NCBI GenBank assembly: GCA_947307015.1
Contig: CAMZHV010000006.1
Span: 1 to 64,000 of the forward strand
Origin: an uncultured Prevotellaceae bacterium
Lineage (GTDB): Bacteria > Bacteroidota > Bacteroidia > Bacteroidales > Bacteroidaceae
DNA length: 64,000 nt
Direction: 5' to 3'
Below are positions 27,384 to 36,561 of the stretch, piece after piece (position 1 is the stretch's first letter; the number at the start of each line of letters is the position of its first letter). Both the position numbers and the translations under genes were made by a program. The notes beneath the pieces are model-generated. The model was not told the DNA's origin. It saw nothing but the letters and a program-made list of their open reading frames with translations, and made no database searches.

Positions 27384-27476
27384 ATTGATTATAATATAGA
27401 ATGTGTTGTGAAAAAACTAATGTCAGAGGTTATCACCCCCTCCCTTTAGGGAGGGTTAGGGGCGGGTCTCCTGTTT
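27284..27476. repeat. Paired-palindrome element at the RND/TolC junction
   Basis: Plus-strand left end AAGACCCACCCCCCTGC occurs twice (27286 and 27319 region), the second with CCTCCC-tgtt-AGGGAGG. The inverted right end CCCTCCCTTTAGGGAGGG with GGCGGGTCTCC is at 27440-27476. On the minus strand the right half supplies the last codons and TAA of the RND pump (ETRP-stop), and the left half encodes the TolC-like N-terminus. Same arrangement as at 10641. Confidence 0.82.
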
Positions 27477-30400
27477 CTCTTTCTCGCTACGCTCCTTTTC
27501 CAGGAGGAACTGCTGATCAGCCTCAACCTTCATGGCCGGACGAATCTTTTCCTGCAGATACTCGAAGAAGATGAAGAATACGGGCACGGTGAAGAGGATG
27601 GCCAGCGTGCCGACAATCATACCGCCCACGACACCGACACCGATGGTGCGGTTACCGTTGGCACCGGCGCCTACTGCGAAGAGCAGCGGCATCATGCCGA
27701 GCACACAGGTGAGGACGGTCATGAGGATAGGACGCAGACGTGCCTCGGCTGCAGCATAAGCAGCCTCTACGATGCCCATGCCCTTGCGACGGCGCTCGAG
27801 GGCGTACTCGGTGATGAGGATAGCCGTTTTAGCCAAGAGGCCGATGAGCATGATGACACCCGTCTGCAGATAGATGTTGTTCTCAATCTGTCCCAAAGGC
27901 GAGAAGGGTATGGCCTCTTCCAGCACCAAATACTTGAAGGCCGAGATACCACCCGAGAGCATGTTCCACAACCATGCGAAGCCGAAGGAGCCCATCAAAC
28001 CAGCCGGCACAGAGAGGATGACGGCGAAGGGCACGAGGAAACTCTCATAGAGGCAGCTGAGGATGAGGAAGATGAGGACGACGCAGATGGCATAGATCAG
28101 GACCGTCTGGTTGGAGCCCATCTGCTGGTGTTCCTCGCGGCTGATGCTTCCGTATTCATAAGTGATATGGTCGGGCAGGATCTCATTGCGCACCTCGTCG
28201 ATGGCCTTCATGGCGTCGGAGGTCGTGAAACCGTTGGCCGGCTGCACCATGCAGGTGATCTCGGAGAAGAGGTTGAAGTGAGTATCGACTTCGGGTCCGA
28301 GCACGGGGGTGAGCTTCACGAACTGCGAGAGGGGTGCCATCTCCTTGCCGCTGCGGACATACATATTGGAGAGGTCGGCTTCGGAGACGCGGTACTTGGG
28401 ATCGGTCTGCAGCATGACGCGATAGACCTTACCGAACTGGTTGAAGTTGCTGGCGTAGGAGCCTCCGAGGTAGCCGCTCATGGCAGAGAGGACAGCCGAT
28501 GGCGAAATACCTGCGAGTTTGCACTGTGCAGCATCCACCTCGACGCGGTACTGCGGATAGTTGCGGGCGTAGGTCGTCATGGCCGTCTGGATCTCTTCGC
28601 GCTCGTTGAGGGCTGCAAGGAAGGCCGTGGTCTGTTCCAGGAAGATTTCCTTGTCGCCGTCAGAGCGGTCTTGCAGGTGGAGGTCGACGTTGGAGCCCAT
28701 ACCATAGCCGGGAATCATACCGGGCTCAAAGAGGAAGATCTGTGCCTCGGGAATCTCAGCCATCAGATCCATCATCAGCAGGATCTTCAGGTTGCTGGAC
28801 TTATGGTTCACGCCGCCGCGGTGGCTCCAGTGCTTGAGTTTGAGGATGAGCATGGCGTTGGCAGCGCCTTGACCGCCCATGAAGCTGTAGCCCGTGACGC
28901 GGGAGATGCGCTCGATGTCTTCGCTCTTCTCGATGATGGCCTGCGCACGGTCCACGATGCCCTCGGTATAAGCGAGGTTGCTGCCCGGAGGACAGGTGAC
29001 ATTGACCATCAGCACGCCCTGGTCTTCCTGCGGCACAAGTCCCTTGGGCAGAGCGGTCATGAAGAAGACGAGCAGCACGGCGGCCACGACAAACGCAATC
29101 GGTGCCACCCAGCGGTGGTTGATCACGCCGCGCAGGTTGCGATTGTATCTGCGCATGACCTTTCCGTAGACGGCTTCATAGGCTTTGCGGGTCGTCTTGT
29201 TTGTCCCGAGCAGGAAAGCGCTGATCGGGTTCTTAGCCTTGCGGTCTTTCTTGGCCGGGCGCATGAGCATGGCGCAGAGTGCAGGACAGACGACGAGGGC
29301 GCTGATACAAGAGATACCGACGGCAGTGGCCAGGGTGACGCCGAACTGTGTGTAGAACATACCGCTCGTGCCGGGCATCATCGTGACGGGGATGAACACC
29401 GCCATGAAGACGAAGGTACAGGAGATGACGGCCATCGTCACGTCGCCCATGGCATCCTTCGTGGCCTTGTAGGCTGAGGTGTAGCCTGCGTCGAACTTGG
29501 CCTGCACGGCTTCCACCACGACGATGGCATCATCCACGACCGTACCGATGGCCAACACCAAGGCGAAGAGCGTCAGCAGGTTCAGCGTGAAGCCGGCTAC
29601 GGCCAGGGCGGCGAAGGTGCCGACCGTGGAGATGATCATACTGATGAGGGGGATGATGGTGGCCCTGAAGTCTTGGAGGAAGAAATAGACCACCAGGATG
29701 ACGAGGAAGGCGGCAATGATGAGCGTCTCCTCGACGTTGGCAATGGATGCGAGCAGGAAGTCGTTGGTGGACATCATCTGCGCGAAATACAATCCCTTGG
29801 GCAGCGTCTTCTCTATCTCGTTGAGCGTGCTGGTGAGGCGGTCGTTGGTCTCCTTGGCGTTGGCACCGGCCACCTGGAAAGCGATGAAGATGACAGCGGG
29901 CTTACCGTCGACCAGACCGTTGTAGCCGTAGTCGACCTGTCCGAGCTCCACTTCAGCCACATCCTTCAGTCGCAGCAGCGAGCCGTCGGACTTGGCCATG
30001 ATGACAATATTCTTGAACTCCTCGACCTCCTTCAGACGGCCCGTGTAGCGGAGGGTGTACTGATAGACGTTTTTGACATCGCCCCCTCGACCGCCCTGCA
30101 TAGGCTTCTCGCCCAGCTTGCCGACGGCGGCTTCGAGGTTTTGCTCGGCCAGGCAGCCTGTGATGTCGGAAGGCACGAGGTTGTACTGCGCCATCACCTC
30201 GGGCTTGAGCCACACGCGCAGCGAGTAGTTGGCACCCATACACTGCACCTCGCCGATACCCTGAATACGCTTGAGCTGAGGCGTTACGTTGATGTTCATG
30301 TAGTTGGACATGAAATTCTGGTCGTACTCAGGGACATCGCTCACGAGGGCGTTGATCTGCAGCATGGAGGTCTGACGCTTGAAGGTCATGACGCCGATCA

Positions 30401-30773
30401 TCGTGACTTCCTGCGGCAGCAGACCTTGAGCCATGGAGACGCGGTTCTGCACGTTGACGGCGGCCATGTCGGGGTTGGCGCCTTGCTTGAAGTAGACCGT
30501 GATGGTGGCCGAACCATTGTTGGTGGCGGTGGAGGTCATATAGGTCATGTTCTCCACGCCGTTGATGCTCTCTTCGAGCGGCTGGATAACGGCCTTTGTG
30601 ACTGTTTCGGCAGAAGCACCTGGGTAGGTCGCGCTGACCACAACCGTTGGAGGTGCGATGTCAGGGAACTGTTCAACCGGTAGGCTGAAATAGCTGATAG
30701 CGCCGAGCAACACGATGACGATGGCAATTGACATAGCCATCACCGGGCGCTTGATAAATATATTGCCTTTCAT
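27456..30773 (-). CDS. RND multidrug efflux permease (HAE1/AcrB type)
   Basis: Inner-membrane proton-driven drug exporter, 1105 aa, 12 TM helices with two large periplasmic loops. N-terminal IKRPVMAMSIAIVIVLLGAI and the FPDIAPPTVVVSATYPGAS segment are typical. The proton relay aspartates are in AIGTVVDDAIVVVEAV (about residue 412) and the relay lysine in GLLAKTAILITEYA. GFFxT-like substrate motifs are not obvious, so drug range is unknown. The gene lies between its adaptor and outer-membrane partner. Its last residues and stop are within a repeat element. Confidence 0.95.
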   Translation of the reverse strand: MKGNIFIKRPVMAMSIAIVIVLLGAISYFSLPVEQFPDIAPPTVVVSATYPGASAETVTKAVIQPLEESINGVENMTYMTSTATNNGSATITVYFKQGANPDMAAVNVQNRVSMAQGLLPQEVTMIGVMTFKRQTSMLQINALVSDVPEYDQNFMSNYMNINVTPQLKRIQGIGEVQCMGANYSLRVWLKPEVMAQYNLVPSDITGCLAEQNLEAAVGKLGEKPMQGGRGGDVKNVYQYTLRYTGRLKEVEEFKNIVIMAKSDGSLLRLKDVAEVELGQVDYGYNGLVDGKPAVIFIAFQVAGANAKETNDRLTSTLNEIEKTLPKGLYFAQMMSTNDFLLASIANVEETLIIAAFLVILVVYFFLQDFRATIIPLISMIISTVGTFAALAVAGFTLNLLTLFALVLAIGTVVDDAIVVVEAVQAKFDAGYTSAYKATKDAMGDVTMAVISCTFVFMAVFIPVTMMPGTSGMFYTQFGVTLATAVGISCISALVVCPALCAMLMRPAKKDRKAKNPISAFLLGTNKTTRKAYEAVYGKVMRRYNRNLRGVINHRWVAPIAFVVAAVLLVFFMTALPKGLVPQEDQGVLMVNVTCPPGSNLAYTEGIVDRAQAIIEKSEDIERISRVTGYSFMGGQGAANAMLILKLKHWSHRGGVNHKSSNLKILLMMDLMAEIPEAQIFLFEPGMIPGYGMGSNVDLHLQDRSDGDKEIFLEQTTAFLAALNEREEIQTAMTTYARNYPQYRVEVDAAQCKLAGISPSAVLSAMSGYLGGSYASNFNQFGKVYRVMLQTDPKYRVSEADLSNMYVRSGKEMAPLSQFVKLTPVLGPEVDTHFNLFSEITCMVQPANGFTTSDAMKAIDEVRNEILPDHITYEYGSISREEHQQMGSNQTVLIYAICVVLIFLILSCLYESFLVPFAVILSVPAGLMGSFGFAWLWNMLSGGISAFKYLVLEEAIPFSPLGQIENNIYLQTGVIMLIGLLAKTAILITEYALERRRKGMGIVEAAYAAAEARLRPILMTVLTCVLGMMPLLFAVGAGANGNRTIGVGVVGGMIVGTLAILFTVPVFFIFFEYLQEKIRPAMKVEADQQFLLEKERSEKEKQETRP

Positions 30774-30798
30774 AATAACAAAACTTAATTAGCTAATC

Positions 30799-30813
30799 AC
30801 GAGGGTGGGTCTT
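30799..30813. repeat. Half copy of the AAGACCCACCC repeat end
   Basis: GAGGGTGGGTCTTA overlaps the adaptor stop codon on the minus strand. Only one end is visible with no palindrome, so it may be a decayed element in the adaptor-permease gap. Confidence 0.4.
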
Positions 30814-31939
30814 ATTTCACCAAAGCGCCCTCCTTGACCATGCCGGCACCGTCGGCGATGATCTCGTCGCCCACGTTCAGGCCGCTCAGGACGATGAATT
30901 CCTTGCCTGTGTTGTAGGGTGCCACTTCGATGTTAGTGCCTTCGGCTACGCGCTGGCCGTCCTTCTGCACGACTTTGAACACCTGGTGAACGGTCTGCAA
31001 CTGCTTGACGGCTGCGGCGGGGACGATGATGTGATCCTTGATCTCAACAGGGATGACCACGTTGCCCGTGCTACCCGAGTGGAGCAGACCCTTGGGGTTG
31101 TTGAACACGGCACGCAGGCTGACGCTGCCCGTGGACTGATCCACGACGCCGCTGGCGGTTTCCACGACGCCCGTCTCCTCGTACTCGGAGCCGTCAACCA
31201 GTTGCAGGCGCACGGCAGGCATAGCCTTTACAGCAGCCTCGGCGGAACCGGCTTCACGAATCTTCTCGAGCATCTGTGCCTCGTTCATCGAGAAGTAAAC
31301 ATACATCTGATGATTGTCGGACACGGTGGTCAGCGGCGTAGGAATCGACGGACCCACGAGGGCACCGACGCGATAGGGCAGGGTGCCTACTACGCCGTTG
31401 GCAGGACTCTTCACAACGGTGTACGAGAGCGAGTTGGCAGCGTTCGTGACAGCAGCCGTAGCCTGAGCCACGGCGGCCTTGGCCTGAGCGTAGGCATTCT
31501 GAGCCGTCTGCAGGTCGAAATCGCCTACAATCTGCTGCTCGTGCAGGTTCTTGGTACTCTCGAACGACAGCTTGGCCGTTGCCTCGGCGGCCTTGGCAGC
31601 CTCGAGATTGGCCCGAGCCGTGTTCAGCGCTGCCTGATAAGGCACCTGGTCGATGATGAAGAGCGACTGACCCTTCGACACCTTCTGACCCTCGGTGACG
31701 CATAGGCGTTGGAGCGTGCCGCTCACCTGAGGCAACACCTGGATGTCCTGACGGCCACGGATGGTGGCGCTATACTTCGTTTCAATAGTGCGGTTCTCGG
31801 CCTTAACCTTCACGGTCTTATACTCCAGCGGAGTGTTGGCCAATCCTTGTTGTTGCTGCTGCTCGCCCTTGCAGGCCGAAAGCAACAACACGCCAAACGC
31901 TGCAACAACGAGCGCTTGCAATTTCATGTTACTTTTCAT
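30812..31939 (-). CDS. RND efflux periplasmic adaptor (membrane fusion protein)
   Basis: Periplasmic lipoprotein of 375 aa linking the RND pump to its outer-membrane channel. Signal and lipobox FGVLLLSACKGEQ. IQVLPQVSGTLQRLCVTEGQKV begins the lipoyl half, a helical hairpin with repeated Ala/Gln follows, then FIIDQVPY and the beta-barrel and membrane-proximal domains (VVIPVEIKDHIIVPAAAV). First gene of the operon (adaptor, permease, channel, then probably the reductase). No TetR-type regulator lies beside it. Confidence 0.94.
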   Translation of the reverse strand: MKSNMKLQALVVAAFGVLLLSACKGEQQQQQGLANTPLEYKTVKVKAENRTIETKYSATIRGRQDIQVLPQVSGTLQRLCVTEGQKVSKGQSLFIIDQVPYQAALNTARANLEAAKAAEATAKLSFESTKNLHEQQIVGDFDLQTAQNAYAQAKAAVAQATAAVTNAANSLSYTVVKSPANGVVGTLPYRVGALVGPSIPTPLTTVSDNHQMYVYFSMNEAQMLEKIREAGSAEAAVKAMPAVRLQLVDGSEYEETGVVETASGVVDQSTGSVSLRAVFNNPKGLLHSGSTGNVVIPVEIKDHIIVPAAAVKQLQTVHQVFKVVQKDGQRVAEGTNIEVAPYNTGKEFIVLSGLNVGDEIIADGAGMVKEGALVK

Positions 31940-32017
31940 TTCTATTCTATGATTTTGATGATGGATAGTTGCACCTTAATTTCCGTGCGTAACGCGTACT
32001 TAATTTTTAAGCGGGTG

Positions 32018-32048
32018 CAAAGGTAGTGTTTTTTTCTGGATTAGCCAA
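32018..32048 (-). promoter_or_regulatory. Promoter of the RND efflux operon
   Basis: Minus strand: TTG (32046-32048), 20-nt gap, TACCTTTG (32018-32025). Leader of about 75 nt to the adaptor ATG. Confidence 0.75.
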
Positions 32049-32123
32049 TATCGAAAGGCTGCAAAGATGTATAAAAAATGTGCGAAATGTCGCATTATGC
32101 TTGTTTTTAAATCTTTTTATGAC

Positions 32124-32131
32124 TAATTTTG
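32124..32131 (+). promoter_or_regulatory. -7 box for the DUF5687 exporter operon
   Basis: TAATTTTG, exact TAnnTTTG match, 25 nt before ATG 32157. Divergent from the efflux promoter. Confidence 0.65.
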
Positions 32132-32156
32132 CCGCGCAAAACAGAACAAATGACCA

Positions 32157-33611
32157 ATGACTGTAGCGCTAAAAGAACTCATCCGACTGTGGATAACACA
32201 AAAACGTCGCGACTTTTCGTGGCGCACGTTCCTGGCGGAACTGATCCTTCCCATCTATTTCATCTCCATCATCCTCATCATCTACATCGGGATGCGCGAG
32301 GAGTTCCAGAAGATGTCCATCCCCTTCGAGATGGCCGCGTTGGCTCCGCTGCTGGCCGTGTCCATCGTGCCTGCCGACCTCATCATGAAGCTGCTCTGGC
32401 GGCGCTCACCCGTCGAGATGGACGACTACTTGCGCACCCGCCCCGTGCCGCAGCGCGCGTGGAGCCGCTTCATCCTGTTCGACACGGCGCTGGGCGGTAT
32501 GCAATGGATGTTGCCCCTGATGATGACCTTCGTGGCAGGCCTCTTCCTGCCGTGGTGGTCGGCGCTGCTGACGCTGGTGCTGAGCTATTCCTGCGTGATG
32601 GTCAACGCCCTGTTCCAGAACTGCTGGCGCCGCGCTCCGGGCAACCAGTGGACACTGCCGCTGGTCTTCGCCTACCTCGTCTGGCTGGTCGTCTGCTACC
32701 TCATCGCCGCCGTCGGCTTCGTCGTCTCCGGCTTGGCTGCCGACGACGCCTCGACGCCCGTGCGACCGCAGATGGTGGCCGTCGGCATCCTCGTCGGCTC
32801 GGCGTTGCTGCTCTTAATTAATGTACTCGCGTGCGCGATACTCCAGTGGTATTTTGTGCGCCTGCGCAACCATAACGAGGAGATGCACGCGCCCGTCCAC
32901 GCCACGGCACGCTCGCTGGGCGAGGTGTCGGTGTGGAGCATCGAATGGGTGCAGCTCCTGCGCAGCAAGCGTTTGCGCGTCAGCTTCCTGTCCATTGTCG
33001 TGGTGTTCCTGCTGAATGTCTATCTGCAACAGCTGACACCCTCGATGGAAGAGTTCGTGCACGTCAATCCCATGCTCCTCTTCGCCATCGGCTTCCCCAG
33101 CATCATTCTGGCGCAATGGGTGCTGGGCATCGAGGCCAACTTCTTCTCCGGCATCTGGACGAAGCCTTGGTCGGTGGAGGGCATCCTGCGGCGCAAGTAC
33201 CTCTTCTTCTGCGCCATCTGCGTCCTCATGACTTTGCTGGTCATTCCCGCGGTGCTCTTCATGCACCTGTCTGTGCTGGCGCTGATAGCCGCCCTGCTGT
33301 TCTCCTGCGGCATCTTCATCCTGCCTTTCATGACCACCTGCCTGTTCAGCTCGCGCATGGACCTCTTCGCCTCCGCCTTCTTCAACTATCAGGGTGGCAA
33401 CAAGCAGATCAACATCTTCTCGTTCGTCATGTTCATCCCGATGATCATCTATTTCGGCGCCTACTACCTGCTGCCGCAGATGTGGGCTCACCTGCTCGTC
33501 GCCGTCCTCGGCATCGGCGGCCTCCTGCTCCACCGCCCCTTCATCAGCTGGGTGGCCCGCCTCTGGTTCAGCCGCCGCTATGAAATCATGGAGCGCTGGC
33601 TGACAGAATAA
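32157..33611 (+). CDS. DUF5687 multi-pass membrane protein (ABC exporter permease)
   Basis: Integral membrane protein of 484 aa with roughly 10-12 hydrophobic helices (for example LILPIYFISIILIIYIGM and LFAIGFPSIILAQWVLGIE). It begins LKELIRLWITQKRRDFSW, as DUF5687 proteins do. Followed 65 nt later by an ABC ATPase, which supports a permease role in an exporter. Substrate unknown. The start ATG at 32157 overlaps an out-of-frame ATG at 32150. Confidence 0.85.
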   Translation: MTVALKELIRLWITQKRRDFSWRTFLAELILPIYFISIILIIYIGMREEFQKMSIPFEMAALAPLLAVSIVPADLIMKLLWRRSPVEMDDYLRTRPVPQRAWSRFILFDTALGGMQWMLPLMMTFVAGLFLPWWSALLTLVLSYSCVMVNALFQNCWRRAPGNQWTLPLVFAYLVWLVVCYLIAAVGFVVSGLAADDASTPVRPQMVAVGILVGSALLLLINVLACAILQWYFVRLRNHNEEMHAPVHATARSLGEVSVWSIEWVQLLRSKRLRVSFLSIVVVFLLNVYLQQLTPSMEEFVHVNPMLLFAIGFPSIILAQWVLGIEANFFSGIWTKPWSVEGILRRKYLFFCAICVLMTLLVIPAVLFMHLSVLALIAALLFSCGIFILPFMTTCLFSSRMDLFASAFFNYQGGNKQINIFSFVMFIPMIIYFGAYYLLPQMWAHLLVAVLGIGGLLLHRPFISWVARLWFSRRYEIMERWLTE

Positions 33612-33676
33612 ATTGTGAAATCAAATCATCGCAATAAATTGTCAAATTGTAAATCGTCAAATTGTCAAATAACCTC

Positions 33677-34423
<747 letters not shown>

Positions 34424-34471
34424 ACAACTCGAAGGAGTCAGAGAGAAGACACTACGGAGTCTAAGCGTAGA

Positions 34472-34503
34472 CTCTTAGGAGGGTAAGGCAACCCTCCTAA
34501 GAG
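34472..34503 (+). terminator. Hairpin after the DUF5687/ABC operon
   Basis: Perfect 13-bp stem CTCTTAGGAGGGT (34472-34484) and ACCCTCCTAAGAG (34491-34503), loop AAGGCA. A second hairpin GAGTCTA (34457-34463)/TAGACTC (34468-34474) shares its first bases, so the two cannot form together. Confidence 0.75.
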
Positions 34504-34511
34504 GGGTCACA

Positions 34512-34643
34512 CATATAGGCTTTTTGGCGTATTCATATAGGCGTTTTTGCGAAAACCTATAGGCGATTTTGCGAAAACCTATAGACGATTTGCCTCATAC
34601 GTCTATACGTGTGGCGATGTACGTCTATACGTGCGGCGCGATT
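34512..34643. repeat. 22-bp-period array (b), six units
   Basis: Units start at 34512, 34534, 34556, 34578, 34600 and 34622. Units 1-4 are of CATATAGGCG/CCTATAGGCGATTTTGCG type and units 5-6 of CGTCTATACGTG type, the same order as in array (a) at 9181. The array begins 8 nt after the operon hairpin. Confidence 0.88.
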
Positions 34644-34665
34644 CCAGAAAATCCAGCCATTTGCC

Positions 34666-34971
34666 AAAAAGGTTTCAGCTTTCAGCTTATGGGTTTAATA
34701 AATTGTTGTTCAAACGCATACAAGCTGAACCTTTGCGCTTGAAGTTTCAGCAGGTTTCAGCAAGGTTCAGCCAATACAAATATCTTTCTCACACCGTGCA
34801 ATGTCAATTCGTGAGATTCTTGAAGGGTCAAGCGTCGCAAGCGCCGAGCGCGTGAAATTCGTGGTGGCTGAAGCTTGCTGAAACCTGCTGAAACCTCGCC
34901 GACAAAGGTTCAGCCTAAAAGTTGCTGATTGTAAGTGTGTTACAAGCTAATCTGAAAGCTGAAACCTTTTT
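34666..34971. repeat. 306-bp nested inverted repeat of GGTTTCAGC units
   Basis: Three nested perfect arms: AAAAAGGTTTCAGCTTTCAG (34666-34685) with 34952-34971; GCTGAACCTTTG (34724-34735) with 34903-34914; TTTCAGCAGGTTTCAGCAAG (34745-34764) with 34874-34893, extended by TTCAGCC/GGCTGAA. The centre is near 34818. A transcript through it could fold into one long interrupted hairpin. Confidence 0.88.
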
Positions 34972-35191
34972 TGAAAATGGCTGTTTTTTTGCTCACGAAC
35001 TAATTATCATCCTATTCTCTTTTTTGCTTGTAAGAAGTCTTCTTGTCGCTTACGCTTGCCTTGTTCGGCATTTTTTTCGATTCCTCCATATTTTTCTCAT
35101 CTTTTTTGTCTTTTAACGGCCGACTTTGATGCTTTTTGACCATTCTTCAATCATTCGCTCGGTGCTTGCGATGCTTGATCCTTCAAGAATC
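34815..35191. repeat. 36-bp inverted repeat pair, arms 341 bp apart (start to start)
   Basis: The arm at 34815-34850 (starts GATTCTTGAAGGGTCAAGCG) and the arm at 35156-35191 (starts CGCTCGGTGCTTGCGATGCT) match in 33 of 36 positions as reverse complements. All three differences are C/T transitions. The left arm lies in the core of the nested repeat at 34666-34971. Confidence 0.8.
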
Positions 35192-35224
35192 ATCACATTC
35201 ATCAACTATTTTTTCCCATTTTTC

Positions 35225-35255
35225 TTTGTCAGTTAGCAGATTATCTGTATTTTTG
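35225..35255 (+). promoter_or_regulatory. Promoter of the candidate noncoding RNA
   Basis: TTTG (35225-35228), 19-nt gap, TATTTTTG (35248-35255) followed by CAGAG: a full consensus promoter with a start expected near 35262. Confidence 0.75.
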
Positions 35256-35261
35256 CAGAGT

Positions 35262-35546
35262 CAAAGCCAAATAACAGAATCCTTTGTGATTCAAGTTGAA
35301 GGCTGAGACCTATATATAGATAAGGCGTTACTTGACGCTTTGTTCCCTGACGTACAGGAATCTGGCAGTTCCAATAGCTAATCAAGAAGACAAAGCAACA
35401 ATGACGCTCATGGGTGTGTAATCTTAGTGGCTCATACCACTGTTTACATACAGACGTGGGCTTCGGCGTTGCTCTTCACGATTAGTTGGGCGATGCCAGA
35501 GCCTCTGTACGTGGGAAGAGCAATAGTATGACTCCCACGTCTTTTT
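35262..35546 (+). ncRNA. Candidate structured RNA or leader with terminator
   Basis: The interval between a consensus promoter and a T tract is about 285 nt and has no open frame. Its 3' end is a two-part stem: AGACGTGGG (35452-35460) with CCCACGTCT (35534-35542), then GTTGCTCTTC (35468-35477) with GAAGAGCAAT (35515-35524), ending in five T. Smaller hairpins occur upstream: TTCCCTG-acgta-CAGGAA near 35343, and GTGG-ctcata-CCAC near 35427. It ends 66 nt before the DUF2971 gene, so it could be an independent small RNA or an attenuating leader. I cannot match it to a named RNA family. Confidence 0.5.
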
Positions 35547-35611
35547 ATATATTGTATGTAGAATCTCTTGTCTCAAATATTGTCATTGAAGGGAACAGAA
35601 TGACATGATTA

Positions 35612-36538
35612 ATGGAAATGGAGAATATTGTCCATAATCAAGGGAATTTGGTATACCATTATACTTCATTAAATGTATTAATGAAGATGATGGATGAATC
35701 AGACGCGGAAAACATTTTCATTCATGCAAGTGGTATGCATTGTATGAATGATTCCTCTGAATTTATTTATGGATTCAAACAATTCCGCAAGTTGCTCCCT
35801 GCTGTTGAAAACAAATTAGGTATTATACCCGACGATTTGAAACTCTCACGAGCAATTGACAACGAAGCCAATAGGATTGATGGTAATTGGGATGAAAGGT
35901 ATGTGAAAACACTACTGGAAAAACTACTGACACCATTCGTAATCTCGACTAGTTCAAACGGTGATAATATTCCAATGTGGGAAATGTATGGTGACGCCGG
36001 ACGTGGTGTTGCAATAGGTATTGATATAGGAAATGTGTATGTTCCAATAAAGAAACCAGACGGCACAAAAGTGTTAGATTTCTCAAAATATAATTGGAAT
36101 GATATACATGCAATCAAAATTGTTCAACACTTATCATTGGGACATCCAGCTATTATCCTTACAATAAATGCGTATCGTAAGTATTTAGAAGATGCGAAAC
36201 AAAGAGAAATAGACTTAGGTGATTTACAAGTGAGGACTTTGTATACAATGTGTGTGTTGACTTCTGCATTAATAAAGCATCCAGCCTTTCAATTCGAAAA
36301 GGAATGGAGGATACTAAGTTATGCAAAACAATCTGATGAAATATGTTATAAGACGAATTCCAAAGGCTTTATCATTCCATATATAAGAGTGCCAATTTCT
36401 AAATCTCAGTTTAGAAAAATTATAATTGGTCCATGTAACCAGGGCTCTTATCAGAAAGAATTAATAGAACGCCTTCTCGTAGACAAAAAAATGACTGGAT
36501 GTAAGGTCGTTTGTTCAAAAGTACCACTTAACGGATGA
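35612..36538 (+). CDS. DUF2971 domain protein
   Basis: 308-aa soluble protein of the DUF2971 family, recognised by VYHYTSLNVLMKMM at the start, CMNDSSEFIYGFKQF, and FVISTSSNGDNIPMWEMYGDAGRGVAIGID. Function is unknown; members are scattered in accessory regions. The gene is strongly AT-rich compared with its surroundings, which with the neighbouring repeats suggests transfer. Its TGA overlaps an ATG of the next frame. Confidence 0.82.
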   Translation: MEMENIVHNQGNLVYHYTSLNVLMKMMDESDAENIFIHASGMHCMNDSSEFIYGFKQFRKLLPAVENKLGIIPDDLKLSRAIDNEANRIDGNWDERYVKTLLEKLLTPFVISTSSNGDNIPMWEMYGDAGRGVAIGIDIGNVYVPIKKPDGTKVLDFSKYNWNDIHAIKIVQHLSLGHPAIILTINAYRKYLEDAKQREIDLGDLQVRTLYTMCVLTSALIKHPAFQFEKEWRILSYAKQSDEICYKTNSKGFIIPYIRVPISKSQFRKIIIGPCNQGSYQKELIERLLVDKKMTGCKVVCSKVPLNG

Positions 36539-36561
36539 TACCCCCCAAAAATATATCAGTT

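Larger units (their letters stand above)
34424..35611. other. 1.2 kb noncoding region: hairpins, array, inverted repeats, candidate RNA
   Basis: No convincing gene. In order it holds two overlapping hairpins (34457-34503), the 22-bp array (34512-34643), a nested inverted repeat built from GGTTTCAGC units (34666-34971), an AT-rich stretch, a second inverted-repeat arm (35156-35191), a full promoter (35225-35255) and a hairpin ending in a T tract (35452-35546). Small open frames here run through the repeats and lack any protein-like character. Confidence 0.8.

Noticed and set aside
28128-29477. 449-aa plus-strand frame opposite the RND permease
   Set aside because: A shadow of a highly conserved permease gene on the other strand; no family similarity.
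34547-34855. Small gene in the noncoding region
   Set aside because: It runs through array (b) and the inverted repeat; the composition is repeat-driven and there is no start context or protein-like pattern.
35612-36538. DUF2971 gene as an anti-phage defence gene
   Set aside because: No partner defence genes, nuclease or toxin motif nearby; genomic context alone is not enough to claim it.
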